DNA of 64,000 nucleotides from Anaerolineales bacterium (lineage in GTDB: Bacteria; Chloroflexota; Anaerolineae; Anaerolineales; UBA11858). The stretch is from NCBI GenBank assembly GCA_028278545.1, contig JANQED010000018.1, positions 1-64,000 of the forward strand, read 5' to 3'. The notes under the pieces were generated by a model that worked only from the letters and a program-made list of their open reading frames with translations, did not search any database and was not told the origin of the DNA. Shown here piece by piece: positions 43,365 to 52,436 of the stretch. The translations under genes were made by a program, and so were the position numbers. The stretch's first letter is position 1. Each line of letters starts with the position of its first letter.

Positions 43365-44784
43365 GCTGAGCCTCCATTTGGCTGGCTTCTTCAATCGCCG
43401 TGACGATCTTATAGTATCCTGTGCAGCGGCACAGGTTTCCGGTAATCGCCTGTTTGATTTCGTCACGCGACGGCTGGGGGAACTCCTCCAGCAGCTTGGC
43501 TGCCGACATCAAAAAGCCCGGTGTGCAGTACCCGCACTGCACTGCCCCTTCGTGGATAAAAGCATCCTGAACGGGGTGCAATCTTTCCGGTTGCGCCAAG
43601 CCTTCCACAGTCTCGATCTCCGCCCCGTGCGCGCGCGGCGCCGGCACCAGACAGGCCATCACTGCCACGCCATCCAGGAAGACGGTGCAAGCCCCACATT
43701 CTCCCTCCGCGCAGCCCTCTTTCGTTCCGGTCATCCCGGCCTCATCCCGCACCAGGTGCAGCAAGGTTTTATCGTATCCCCCGGAAAAAGTATATTCCTG
43801 ACCGTTGATCGTAGTATGGATTATTTCATCCCCGGCAAATTGACTGCGCCCATTGCGGCCCGCGGCATCCCCCGGCGTGACCTGGCCCCAGAGCAGGACG
43901 GGGTCGGACGGGAATTCTAGCTGTTCTTCGTTCCTGGCGATGGCACCCAGCCCCCGGGCAGTCATCACGCGCACCATCTCCCTGCGGTAAGCCGCCGACC
44001 CGCGAATATCATCAATCGGCCGCGAGGCCTCCATCGTCAGCCGGGCAGTCTCCTGAACGGAATCATCGTCGAGCTGCCGCCCCTTCAAAAAGGCTTCAGC
44101 CTCAGGGGCGTGGATGATCGTCGGCGCCACCGCCCCGAGGGTGATCGCCACCTCGGAGACCGTATCCCCCTCAAAGGTCAGCAGCAGGGCCACATCAACC
44201 ACCGAAATCGCCTGAGAGTGTCGTAATCCCAACTTCATGAACGTTCCCCGCTGGTTCTCCTCCATCGCCGGGAAGGCGATATCCACCATCATTTCATCGG
44301 GGCGCATCACCGTCCCGCGCACCCCGGTGTAGAACTCCTCTAAAGGCACCTCCCGATGGCCTGCTTTCGAGCGCAGAGTAACTTTCGCTTCCAGGGCCAT
44401 CAGCGGGGTGATGGTATCGTTCGCCGGGGAAGCCGTGATCAGGTTGCCCGCCACAGTGCCCCGGTTGCGGATTTGGGGCGCTCCCACTTCCCAGGCTGCC
44501 CGTGCCAGGGGGTAAGCCCGCTCACGGATCAACTTGGAGGCCACACAATGATTGTGCGTAACCATCGGGCCGAGATGGATATTATCTCCTTCGTCCAGCA
44601 CAATCCGATCCAACTCCGGGATGCGGGTGATATCGATAACCACGTCGATCCCGGTGCGGATGCCGCGCTCGATCTCCAGGATCAGATCGGTCGCGCCTGC
44701 CACAATCCGGGCACGCTCCCCGTGTTCCGCTAACAAGTCTAAGACTTCATCGATCTCGGTTGCATTAATATACTTTTGCCACAT
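43357..44784 (-). CDS. Mo hydroxylase FAD subunit fused to [2Fe-2S] subunit
   Basis: A 475-residue fusion. Residues about 1-285 are the FAD-binding medium subunit (IVAGATDLILEIE and RNRGTVAGNLITASPANDT bind FAD). Residues about 320-475 are the small iron-sulfur subunit with both clusters intact: plant-type CAEGECGACTVFLDG and the helical-domain CGYCTPG...CRCTGYYK. Order FAD then FeS is unusual, since eukaryotic xanthine dehydrogenase runs FeS, FAD, Mo. It should pass electrons from the Mo subunit at 37687-39882. TTTGGAG lies 6 bases before the ATG. Confidence 0.92.
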   Translation of the reverse strand: MWQKYINATEIDEVLDLLAEHGERARIVAGATDLILEIERGIRTGIDVVIDITRIPELDRIVLDEGDNIHLGPMVTHNHCVASKLIRERAYPLARAAWEVGAPQIRNRGTVAGNLITASPANDTITPLMALEAKVTLRSKAGHREVPLEEFYTGVRGTVMRPDEMMVDIAFPAMEENQRGTFMKLGLRHSQAISVVDVALLLTFEGDTVSEVAITLGAVAPTIIHAPEAEAFLKGRQLDDDSVQETARLTMEASRPIDDIRGSAAYRREMVRVMTARGLGAIARNEEQLEFPSDPVLLWGQVTPGDAAGRNGRSQFAGDEIIHTTINGQEYTFSGGYDKTLLHLVRDEAGMTGTKEGCAEGECGACTVFLDGVAVMACLVPAPRAHGAEIETVEGLAQPERLHPVQDAFIHEGAVQCGYCTPGFLMSAAKLLEEFPQPSRDEIKQAITGNLCRCTGYYKIVTAIEEASQMEAQHG

Positions 44785-44827
44785 AGTTTCTCCAAAGAAC
44801 TCATTGTGTCATCATAAAATGGCATAT

Positions 44828-44880
44828 TTCATCGAAACAGGCTGGCCAACCAACCGCGTTGGCGGCGTGTCGACAATACT
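44828..44880 (+). repeat. Interspersed repeat family A, copy 3 (partial)
   Basis: CGAAACAG and CCAACCGCGTTGGCGGC are shared with copy 2; the first hairpin is degenerate and the second (CCAAC-CGC-GTTGG) is kept. It lies in the 129-base gap between the FAD-FeS gene and xdhC. Confidence 0.6.
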
Positions 44881-44913
44881 CATAACCGCGCATCCGTGAT
44901 TAACACCAACAAC

Positions 44914-45708
44914 CTACCCAGACATCTGCTCACCATCGCCGCCCCCGCGCAGCATGATGATCTCGGCCATAATACTGACGGCAATCTCCTCTGGGGTTTC
45001 AGCGTTCAGTTCCAGGCCAATCGGCGAGCGGACGCGCGCGATCGCTTCTTCCGAAACGCCAACCTCACGCAGAGACTGCACCGTGGTAGCCCAGCGCCGC
45101 CGCGAGCCAATCACACCGATGTAGGATGCTTCACTGGCTAACAAGGCCGGCATTCCCTCAGCATCCACATCCGCGCCCCTGGTGGTCAGCACGATCGAAG
45201 TCCATGGGGTGATCTCTAGCTGCTCAGGGAGTTCAGCCATCGGCACGGGATAGAATTCATCGGCTTCAGGGAGAATCTCAGGCGTGCAGAACTCCGGTCG
45301 ATCATCGCTCGCCGCCACCCGGAATCCCAACCATTTTGCCAGATGGACAACCGCTTTCCCCACATGCCCACCACCAATAACCAATAACAATGGATTTGGC
45401 ACAATCGGCTCCACAAACACCTCCAATTGTCCGCCGCACACACCCGGGTCGCCCAATTCAGGATCATTCATCTTATAGGACAATTTGCGCGGCTTTCCGT
45501 CCTTAATCGCCTCCAGCGCTTCTTGGATGACGCGATTCTCTAACGCGCCGCCACCTACCGTTCCGATAAAACCCCCATCTGGATAGAGCAGCATCTTGCT
45601 ACCTGCGCCGCGCGGCGTCGAGCCTTGAGTCCAGATGACGGTGCACAGTGCGCCAGCGCCGCCTGAACTCTCTAATTTCGCGATAGCGCTGTAAATAGAT
45701 GTTTCCAT
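44914..45708 (-). CDS. xdhC: XdhC/CoxI family Mo-cofactor maturation protein
   Basis: A 264-residue protein. The N-terminal XdhC domain has CTVIWTQGSTPRGAGSKML and GFIGTVGGGALE. The C-terminal Rossmann domain has LLVIGGGHVGKAVVHLA, then the TTRGADVD and GVIGSRRRW motifs. XdhC binds molybdenum cofactor, promotes its sulfuration and inserts it into xanthine dehydrogenase-type enzymes. It is the only such factor in the window and may serve all three Mo hydroxylases around it. The cysteine in VCGGQLEVFVEP is the usual conserved one. Confidence 0.93.
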   Translation of the reverse strand: METSIYSAIAKLESSGGAGALCTVIWTQGSTPRGAGSKMLLYPDGGFIGTVGGGALENRVIQEALEAIKDGKPRKLSYKMNDPELGDPGVCGGQLEVFVEPIVPNPLLLVIGGGHVGKAVVHLAKWLGFRVAASDDRPEFCTPEILPEADEFYPVPMAELPEQLEITPWTSIVLTTRGADVDAEGMPALLASEASYIGVIGSRRRWATTVQSLREVGVSEEAIARVRSPIGLELNAETPEEIAVSIMAEIIMLRGGGDGEQMSG

Positions 45709-45742
45709 TTCCTTACAACCAGGTCATAAGTGTTCTGCAAAA

Positions 45743-47089
45743 CTAATTACCGAGCAGCCCTAAGATTGCCGGCAGCAGTTGCTTCTTTCGCGAGACAACG
45801 CCTCTTGCGCGCCGAGTGCCGTCGTCTTGCCGCGGGTAGGGAAGATCATCCAGGATGGGCGGCGGATTGCTCAAAATCAGGCTGCTAGACCCTCGCACCA
45901 CATCTGTGACCATCAGCATCGCGAAATCAAGCCCGCGGCTCCTACGCAGTTCTTTCAACGCCTTGGATAGCGGTTCTAAGTGCTTGCTTAGCTGCATCAA
46001 GTCGGTTACCTCCACCTGGGCCACGGCGAATTTCATCCCGGCTGCCTCGTAGGTCTTCAAGTCAGAATCGACGATCTCGTCAGGGTCGCGTGTGGATAGA
46101 CCCGCCCCGGCTTCCAATACTTGCATGCCGTAGGATTCTAGATTCTCGTCCTTCAACGGACTGCCCCAGGCAAAAGCCCATCGCCCAAGCCGCTCGGCCG
46201 CCCGGCGGTCACGCGGCGTCGTCGTGGGCGATGTAAAAAGCAGCGTATCAGAGATCAACCCCGCCAACAGCAAACCGGCGATATCTGGAGGGGCGCTCAA
46301 GCCTGCCTCCTCGATCCGCTCTGCCACCAGGGTGCTTGTGCTCCCGACGATATCCACCGTAAACCGGATCGGCTCGCGGGTGGGCGGGTTGCCCAGGCGA
46401 TGGTGATCCAATATTTCAACCAGCTCAGCATCTTCGAGAGCGCCGAGGGCTTGTTCCGCCTCGTTGTGGTCAACCAGGATCACGCGCATACGTGGCGGAT
46501 TGAGCATATCCCGCTGTCGGCATACCCCAAGATAAAGCCCGCCCTCATCGATCACCAGAAAATGGTTGCGCTCCTCCCGAAAGATCAACGGCAGCGCATC
46601 GCGAATTCGCGCCGCAGCAGGAAATTTCGGCACGCCGGTGTCTGTGGCCTCATGACAGGGCATATCCAGCATCTCGGTGATCCCCACTTCCTGACGCCTG
46701 GGGTGGGAGCCGACCATTTCTCCAAGGAATGAAAACAGGGTCAATCCGGTGATCAGGCCATACGGCGTACCATCGCCATTGACCACTGGCGCAACGCCTC
46801 CCGTGCGATTAGCAATCGTCCAGGCCTCTCGCAGGGGGCTTTCCGGGCTGGCTGTATCCATGCGCCGGGCAACATTTTTGAAGCGCGGCGAAGCATCCGT
46901 GAGCAATTCTGGCGCCTCGAGCGAAAGCCTGTCCAGAACCCAATTCGTCTGCAAGTTCGTCGCGCCCACCCGGGCCGGGATAGCTTCGATCTCATCTCGC
47001 TCACGCAGCAACCAGGCATATCCAATCGCCGAAGCGATTGAATCCGTGTCTGGGTTGACGTGGCCTACAACATACGTGCGGTTGTTCAT
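45743..47089 (-). CDS. CBS-domain manganese-dependent inorganic pyrophosphatase (family II)
   Basis: A 448-residue DHH-family pyrophosphatase. Metal ligands are seen in GHVNPDTDS (H10, D14, D16), VDHNE and the DHHRLGNPP signature. The C-terminal DHHA2 part has LRRSRGLDFAMLMVTD and the substrate-binding SRKKQ. A pair of CBS domains (about 70-195) is inserted between the first motifs, as in nucleotide-regulated CBS-PPases; the DRTGG domain of the longest forms is absent. The enzyme removes pyrophosphate, which is released by CofC and Mo-cofactor nucleotide transfer among other reactions. It is 16 bases from the Mo-hydroxylase gene upstream. Confidence 0.9.
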   Translation of the reverse strand: MNNRTYVVGHVNPDTDSIASAIGYAWLLRERDEIEAIPARVGATNLQTNWVLDRLSLEAPELLTDASPRFKNVARRMDTASPESPLREAWTIANRTGGVAPVVNGDGTPYGLITGLTLFSFLGEMVGSHPRRQEVGITEMLDMPCHEATDTGVPKFPAAARIRDALPLIFREERNHFLVIDEGGLYLGVCRQRDMLNPPRMRVILVDHNEAEQALGALEDAELVEILDHHRLGNPPTREPIRFTVDIVGSTSTLVAERIEEAGLSAPPDIAGLLLAGLISDTLLFTSPTTTPRDRRAAERLGRWAFAWGSPLKDENLESYGMQVLEAGAGLSTRDPDEIVDSDLKTYEAAGMKFAVAQVEVTDLMQLSKHLEPLSKALKELRRSRGLDFAMLMVTDVVRGSSSLILSNPPPILDDLPYPRQDDGTRRARGVVSRKKQLLPAILGLLGN

Positions 47090-47105
47090 AAATACTTACT
47101 TAAGC

Positions 47106-50096
47106 CTAATTCTTCTCCTTCAGCGCCCGCCAAACTTTCTCAGGGGTGACGGGATTATCATCAATATGCACGCCAACCGCATCGAATACAGCGTTGCCTA
47201 CCGCAGGAGCGACTCCATCGAGGGGGATTTCGGCGACCGCCTTGACCCCGAAGGGATGACTGGGCTCGAAGGTCTCCACAAAGATCGTCTCCAACTCAGG
47301 CATTTCATGTGCCATGAAGATATGGTAATCCCTGAAATCCTTTTCGCGCGGCCGGCCCTGCTCATCGTAAACCATCTCCTCACAGACCGCATACCCCAAC
47401 GCCTGGGCCATGCCGCCCTCGATCTGTCCTGAGGCAGTGATGGGGTTGACGATCACACCGGAGTCTACTGCCATCACCAACTTGTCCACGACGATTTGCC
47501 CGGTCTCTGTATCGACGGTCACCTCAGCGAATTGAGCCGCGAAGGGGGGCGGCGCAACCGGAGAGACGTACGAACCAACCGCCATGATCTGCTCTTGATC
47601 TTCATGGTGGAGGGAATTCAGCGCGATTTCGGCCAATGTGATCGAACTGCCATCCTGAGCAACAGCCTGTCGGTCTGACAGCCGAATAGTCTGGTAATCC
47701 GGTGCATTCAGCATCTTGGCTGCGCGTATTTTTATGCGCTCGGCGACCTTTTCAGCAGCATCGACCACCGCCGCGCCGGAAACATACGTCGTTGATGAAG
47801 CATAAGCGCCCACATCAAAGGGCGTAAAGTCGGTATCTGATGAATAGACGAGCACATCATCCACAGGGACGCCTAAGATTTCCGCCGCCATCTGCGCCAA
47901 CACCGTATCCGACCCGGTACCCAGGTCTGTCGCGCCGATCAACAAATTGAAGGAGCCATCGTCGTTGAGTTTGATACTGGCCCCGCCCATATCGAGATAA
48001 GGGATCGCGGTCCCCTGCATCACTGTGGCGACCCCAATACCCCTGCGCAAGTGGGGCTTTCCGGGCACGGCGTGCCAGGCCTGGTCGCCAAATTTCTGAT
48101 CCCAGCCAATGGCCGCCTTCCCTTGCTGTACACACTCTTCCAGACCGCAGGTCTCGATGGTCTCAGGCCGGGGTTCGCGGCCCTCGCTCCAGGCCGTGCT
48201 GAAAGGGTGCAGCTCACCGGCCCGCAGGGCATTCTTCATGCGGAATTCCAGCGGATCAAATCCCAATTCCCTGGCAATCTTCTCCATATGACGCTCTACA
48301 GGCCAAAATCCCTGGGGGACGCCGTAGCCGCGGTACGCGCCGCACGGTGGATGGTTGGTATAGACGATATCGGCATAAAAGCGGATATTCGGTGACTCCC
48401 GGTACTTCCCATCCCCGACATATAACGCCATGGATTTATGCCCGGTATTGCCGGTAACTGTCAGCGCATGAGCGCCATTAGCCCCAGTGTCGCTCAAAGC
48501 TACCATTTCGTTGGCGGTGATCGTGCCATCGTTCTTGACGCCGGTCTTCAACTGGATGCGCATGGGGTGGCGCGAGCGCGAGGCGATGAACTCTTCCTCG
48601 CGAGTGTATTCATAAATCACAGGGCGCTTTGTGGCAATGGTCAGGTGCGCGGCCACATCCTCGATGAGCATTTCCTGTTTGCCGCCAAATCCGCCGCCGA
48701 TGCGCGGCTTAACCACGCGAATGCGTTTCACCGGCAATCCCAACACCGGGGCGATCATCCTGCGCACGTGGAAGGGCACCTGCGTGCTGGTACGGATCAC
48801 CAAGCGGTCGTCTTCATCCCAATACGTGACCACAACATGGGGCTCGATATGAGCCTGCTGCACCTTGGGGACCACATATTCGGCTTCGAAGACCCGGTCC
48901 GCTTCCGCAAATCCCTGAGCCACATCGCCGATATCAATGCGGATTTCCGCCGCCAGGTTGCGGGTGGGGTCTGAATCCGCGAAATTCACATAATCAGGTT
49001 CGTCGTGGATGATCGGCGCTCCCGGCTGCATGGATTGGCGTACATCCAAGATCGGTACCAGAAGCTCGTATTCCACTTCGATCAACTTCAGCGCCTGCTC
49101 GGCGATTTCAGGGGTGTCGGCAGCCACAAAGGCCACCCGGTCGCCGACAAAGCGCACTTTGGTATCCAGCGAGAAACAATCCAATGGCCCTGGGATGGGA
49201 TCCGATTGGCCGGCGGTCGAATAAGCCACGCGGGGGATATCGTGATATGTCAGTACTGCTGCTACCCCCGGCAAAGCGCGCGCTTTGCTGGCATCGATAG
49301 ATTTTATGCGAGCATGGGCATGAGGGCTGTGCAGCACCTTTGCATACAACAGGCCGCGCATCTCTATATCGGCTGCGAAGGCCGGTTTCCCCTGTACCAG
49401 CTTGACCGCATCGACCTTTGTCTCCGGTTTACCCACTTGCTGCCACGCTTCCGTCTCCGGGGTGACCTTAATTTGGGGCATCACCTGGGTTTGGGTTGCA
49501 AATCCGCCGTCAAAACCTCCCGGTAGGTCGCCAGGAGATTCTTCTGGAGGCATCCACTCAGCGGGCGCAGGTATGGGTGGTTGCGCAGAGCCATCAATGG
49601 GGTCCACTGTCTCGCCCCGCAGCACAGCCGCCGCCCGCAGCACGGCCTGGACGGGCTTCTTGTACCCTGTACAGCGGCATAAGACGCCTGAAAGGGCATC
49701 ACGCACCTCCGCCTCACTGGGGCTGGGGTTTCGCTCGAGCAATTCTTTGGAAGCAAGTATCTGGCCCGGGGTACAGTAGCCGCATTGAATGGCGCCCGTC
49801 TCCACAAAAGCCCGTTGAAGGGGATGTAATCCTTGAGTCAGCTTCCAGCCCTGCTGTGGGTGCTCGCCCAGGGCCTCAATGGTCGCGATTTTATGCCCCT
49901 CCGCCTGGGCCGCCAGATAAAAACCGGCATTGATCGGTTTCCCATCCAGCAAGACGCTGTCCACCCCGGTTTCTCCCCCCTCAGACCCGAACTTGACTCC
50001 ATAATATCCCAGGGAGCGCAGCACCTTGTATAGGGTATCGCCTGAGGCAGCTTCGACCTGGTGCTCGATCCCGTTGATAAGCAATGTTAGTTTCAT
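47106..50096 (-). CDS. xdhD: XdhD-like FeS-Mo fusion hydroxylase lacking plant-type cluster ligands
   Basis: A 996-residue fusion of a small FeS subunit (about 1-165) and a Mo-binding subunit (about 200-996). The helical domain keeps its cluster ligands (CGYCTPGQ and CRCTGYKK), but the plant-ferredoxin loop reads FGSEGGETGVDSVLLDG, with every expected Cys gone. The Mo part is intact: GGGFGGKQEM, AYRGYGVPQGF and the catalytic Glu in GVKAVAEIPLDG. The N-terminal wording around NAGFYLAAQAEGHKIATIEALG recalls E. coli XdhD (YgfN), which from memory lacks these ligands too. ATG 50096 follows GAGGTG; a GTG six bases earlier overlaps the FAD gene. Likely partner: the FAD protein at 50099. Substrate unknown, probably a purine-like heterocycle. 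Confidence 0.88.
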   Translation of the reverse strand: MKLTLLINGIEHQVEAASGDTLYKVLRSLGYYGVKFGSEGGETGVDSVLLDGKPINAGFYLAAQAEGHKIATIEALGEHPQQGWKLTQGLHPLQRAFVETGAIQCGYCTPGQILASKELLERNPSPSEAEVRDALSGVLCRCTGYKKPVQAVLRAAAVLRGETVDPIDGSAQPPIPAPAEWMPPEESPGDLPGGFDGGFATQTQVMPQIKVTPETEAWQQVGKPETKVDAVKLVQGKPAFAADIEMRGLLYAKVLHSPHAHARIKSIDASKARALPGVAAVLTYHDIPRVAYSTAGQSDPIPGPLDCFSLDTKVRFVGDRVAFVAADTPEIAEQALKLIEVEYELLVPILDVRQSMQPGAPIIHDEPDYVNFADSDPTRNLAAEIRIDIGDVAQGFAEADRVFEAEYVVPKVQQAHIEPHVVVTYWDEDDRLVIRTSTQVPFHVRRMIAPVLGLPVKRIRVVKPRIGGGFGGKQEMLIEDVAAHLTIATKRPVIYEYTREEEFIASRSRHPMRIQLKTGVKNDGTITANEMVALSDTGANGAHALTVTGNTGHKSMALYVGDGKYRESPNIRFYADIVYTNHPPCGAYRGYGVPQGFWPVERHMEKIARELGFDPLEFRMKNALRAGELHPFSTAWSEGREPRPETIETCGLEECVQQGKAAIGWDQKFGDQAWHAVPGKPHLRRGIGVATVMQGTAIPYLDMGGASIKLNDDGSFNLLIGATDLGTGSDTVLAQMAAEILGVPVDDVLVYSSDTDFTPFDVGAYASSTTYVSGAAVVDAAEKVAERIKIRAAKMLNAPDYQTIRLSDRQAVAQDGSSITLAEIALNSLHHEDQEQIMAVGSYVSPVAPPPFAAQFAEVTVDTETGQIVVDKLVMAVDSGVIVNPITASGQIEGGMAQALGYAVCEEMVYDEQGRPREKDFRDYHIFMAHEMPELETIFVETFEPSHPFGVKAVAEIPLDGVAPAVGNAVFDAVGVHIDDNPVTPEKVWRALKEKN

Positions 50097-50098
50097 GA

Positions 50099-50866
50099 TC
50101 ACCTCGCAGGCTGCTCCTTTATCTCATCCAAACACCGTTGGGTCAATGTGGCGGCCACATCACTGCGGTACTCCGCACTGGCCCAGGGGTCGCCAGCCTC
50201 ACGATAGGCATCCTGGGCAGCGATGATCGCACCCTGGGGATTAGGCCCATCCATAGCTAACAGCGGCGCTTCTCCATAGCCACCCAGGACAACCCTGGTG
50301 CGGCCTGAAGGCCATTTCGCCACCGCCGCACAGACAATCGGCAAATCTGCGGGAGCGCGCGCTACATATTGATATGCCAGTTGGACGTTCAGTGGAATTG
50401 CCACTCGCGTGATCAGGCATCCGGGCAATTTCTCATCTCGTAGGGGCAATACCTCACCATAGAGGACCTTTTCATCACCGGGTTGCAAGGTCAATTCCGG
50501 TGCTAACGCCAGCATCGCCGTAGCAAAGGGAGAGCGACCATCAGCAGCAACCAAAGCGCCGGCCACGGTGGCTGCCTGGCGAATATTGTACGTCGCTTCG
50601 TGGCGAATGGCCGCCTTTAGTCCCAGGGGGACTTCGGGCGCATCCAGCAGGGATTGCAGGGTTGCCGCAGCGCCAAGATCAAGGGTACGGCCACGTGATT
50701 GAATCAAATTCAACCCCAGCGACTGCAAGTCAACCACAGCGACCTCGGTTTCCGAAGGCTGGTTGAGCACTGTCCCTCCCCCAAGCGGAACGGTCACAGG
50801 CTCTTTCCTGGCCAGCAAATCCAGCGCTGCTACTAACTCATCCGGACGATGATATTCAATGATCAT
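50099..50866 (-). CDS. ygfM: YgfM-like FAD-binding subunit of Mo hydroxylase
   Basis: A 255-residue medium subunit of the xanthine dehydrogenase family. PLGGGTVLNQPSETEVAVVDLQSLGLN matches the GGxxLN form of the FAD pyrophosphate loop in E. coli YgfM rather than the usual AGGTDL. The second FAD motif is shortened (TVAGALVAADGRSP). The C-terminal RSDVAATLTQRCLDE tail is standard. It lies next to the XdhD-like gene, as ygfM does in E. coli, with 2 bases between stop and ATG. The degenerate FAD loops mean that flavin binding should be checked. Confidence 0.85.
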   Translation of the reverse strand: MIIEYHRPDELVAALDLLARKEPVTVPLGGGTVLNQPSETEVAVVDLQSLGLNLIQSRGRTLDLGAAATLQSLLDAPEVPLGLKAAIRHEATYNIRQAATVAGALVAADGRSPFATAMLALAPELTLQPGDEKVLYGEVLPLRDEKLPGCLITRVAIPLNVQLAYQYVARAPADLPIVCAAVAKWPSGRTRVVLGGYGEAPLLAMDGPNPQGAIIAAQDAYREAGDPWASAEYRSDVAATLTQRCLDEIKEQPAR

Positions 50867-50880
50867 AATCTACTCCGGTC

Positions 50881-51348
50881 TTATTCTTCATACACCTTCC
50901 ACCCCAGTGCCTCCATATCTAGCTCCGCAATGATTTCAGAAGGGACATCGACGAGAATCGCTTCCGCTTCGGCCAGCAGTTCTCCATCCGGGCCATAGAC
51001 TTCAGCCACAGATGTGGCTGTACGGCGTTTGCTTTGCACTGCGCGGCCTACGATCTTGATCGGTTTGCCGGTGGGCACATTCTTGCGATAGTTCACACTC
51101 ATCTTGGCCGTGAACATGAAACGCGGCTTGGACGGGTCGCTTCCCATATGCACCCGACCAAGCACTTCATCCACCAGGGATGCGACGATGCCGCCATGAA
51201 CGATCCCCGGATACCCCTGAAAATGGTCTGGGACCACATAATCGACGGTGACTTCTCCAGGCTCGGTCTCATAAAACTCCAGACGCAAACCATGCTCATT
51301 TTCCTTACCACAGACGAAACAGTGACGTGAATTGGGTAGTTTCAACAT
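50881..51348 (-). CDS. PaaI-family hot-dog thioesterase
   Basis: A 155-residue acyl-CoA thioesterase-like protein. [17 protein letters not shown] opens the fold, [18 protein letters not shown] carries the HGG active-site motif with the catalytic acid in the following helix, and the end strand is [12 protein letters not shown]. Substrate is unknown. Its start overlaps the stop of the LLM-class gene by 7 bases, so the two are translationally coupled. Confidence 0.88.
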   Translation of the reverse strand: MLKLPNSRHCFVCGKENEHGLRLEFYETEPGEVTVDYVVPDHFQGYPGIVHGGIVASLVDEVLGRVHMGSDPSKPRFMFTAKMSVNYRKNVPTGKPIKIVGRAVQSKRRTATSVAEVYGPDGELLAEAEAILVDVPSEIIAELDMEALGWKVYEE

Positions 51349-52340
51349 TGAGGGCAGAACGTATCGATAAGTAGTTTCAGGTTCCCACCCACCGGATACA
51401 AAATTGGGCAGGTGGCTCCGTGATCGATATACTCTTGGACTTTGGCAACGGCCTCATCGGGCGTGCCCGAGGCGGTAATGCGGTAGATCAACTCTTCGGG
51501 GACGAGATGCTTTGCGGCCTGGATTTGCTCGTGCGTTGCCGGCCAACCTAAGATGGACTGAATCTCGGCAACCACATCATTGGAGACCCCAGAGGCCTTG
51601 GCGATATGCGGCTGCTGGGCCAGATATTGGGTGAGCAGGACGCGCGTCGCTTCAATGGCCTCATCGTGATCGTGTTCCACCGAACAGACGACTAGCTGAG
51701 GACGTTCGATGTCATCAATAGTACGTCCTGCTTTGCGTGCCCCCGCGGCCAGGCGATCCATGGCTCTATCGTTGTATTCAACCGGCACGCAGTAATTGAG
51801 CACAATCCCATCGGCGATCTCTCCAGCCAGCTCCATCATCTTGGGGCCCGTTGCCCCGATCATGACGGGCACATGGCGCGGCTCGCGCCGGCCATGAACC
51901 ACATCTAGCTCGATATTCTCGACCTGGTGAAACTCTCCATGAAAGGTTACCCGCTCCAGACTCAACAGACGCTTGAAGACCTCGACGGTTTCGCGCATTG
52001 CCAGGAGAGGTTTGCGCCGCTCGATGCCGACGTTCTTAGCCAGTGGGTCCCACCAGGCCCCAATACCGCAGATGATGCGGTTGGGTGCCAGGTCATCGAG
52101 GGTCAAGAAGGTGGAGGCCAGCAAGCCGATATTTCGGGTCCAGTTGTTGATCACACCCGAACCGACGTAGATGCGCTCCGTTGCCGCCGCATAGGCTGCC
52201 ATGGGGACAATCGCATCGCGAACCAGCCGGGATTCAGCCTGCCACACGGCTTCGAAACCCATTTCCTCGGCATAGCGCACACAATCCACCCCATCGCGGA
52301 TATCATGAGCGTCTTGTAAATACAATCCTGCGCGTTCCAT
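51342..52340 (-). CDS. LLM-class F420-dependent oxidoreductase (Mer-like)
   Basis: A 332-residue TIM-barrel protein of the luciferase-like family, in the branch of F420-dependent methylene-tetrahydromethanopterin reductase and glucose-6-phosphate dehydrogenase. Landmarks are [57 protein letters not shown] and [15 protein letters not shown]420 use is inferred from family and from the cof genes close upstream; an FMN-dependent member cannot be excluded. The ATG at 52340 follows GGAAGGA; a TTG 18 bases earlier is less likely. Substrate is unknown. Confidence 0.88.
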   Translation of the reverse strand: MERAGLYLQDAHDIRDGVDCVRYAEEMGFEAVWQAESRLVRDAIVPMAAYAAATERIYVGSGVINNWTRNIGLLASTFLTLDDLAPNRIICGIGAWWDPLAKNVGIERRKPLLAMRETVEVFKRLLSLERVTFHGEFHQVENIELDVVHGRREPRHVPVMIGATGPKMMELAGEIADGIVLNYCVPVEYNDRAMDRLAAGARKAGRTIDDIERPQLVVCSVEHDHDEAIEATRVLLTQYLAQQPHIAKASGVSNDVVAEIQSILGWPATHEQIQAAKHLVPEELIYRITASGTPDEAVAKVQEYIDHGATCPILYPVGGNLKLLIDTFCPQC

Positions 52341-52383
52341 AGTAATCCATCCTTCCAATACCGATAAAAATATTTTTGTCGCA

Positions 52384-52424
52384 GAGACGCAGCATCACGT
52401 AAGCACACAACGTGACTACGTCTC
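52384..52424 (-). terminator. Two-part hairpin between the dehydrogenase and LLM genes
   Basis: GAGACG/CGTCTC encloses TCACG/CGTGA with an 11-base loop, in the only sizeable spacer (96 bases) of this part of the array. It lies past the DPD-like gene stop on the minus strand. A T-run follows only after ten bases, so it may be an attenuator or a processing site. Confidence 0.4.
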
Positions 52425-52436
52425 CACGATACTTAA

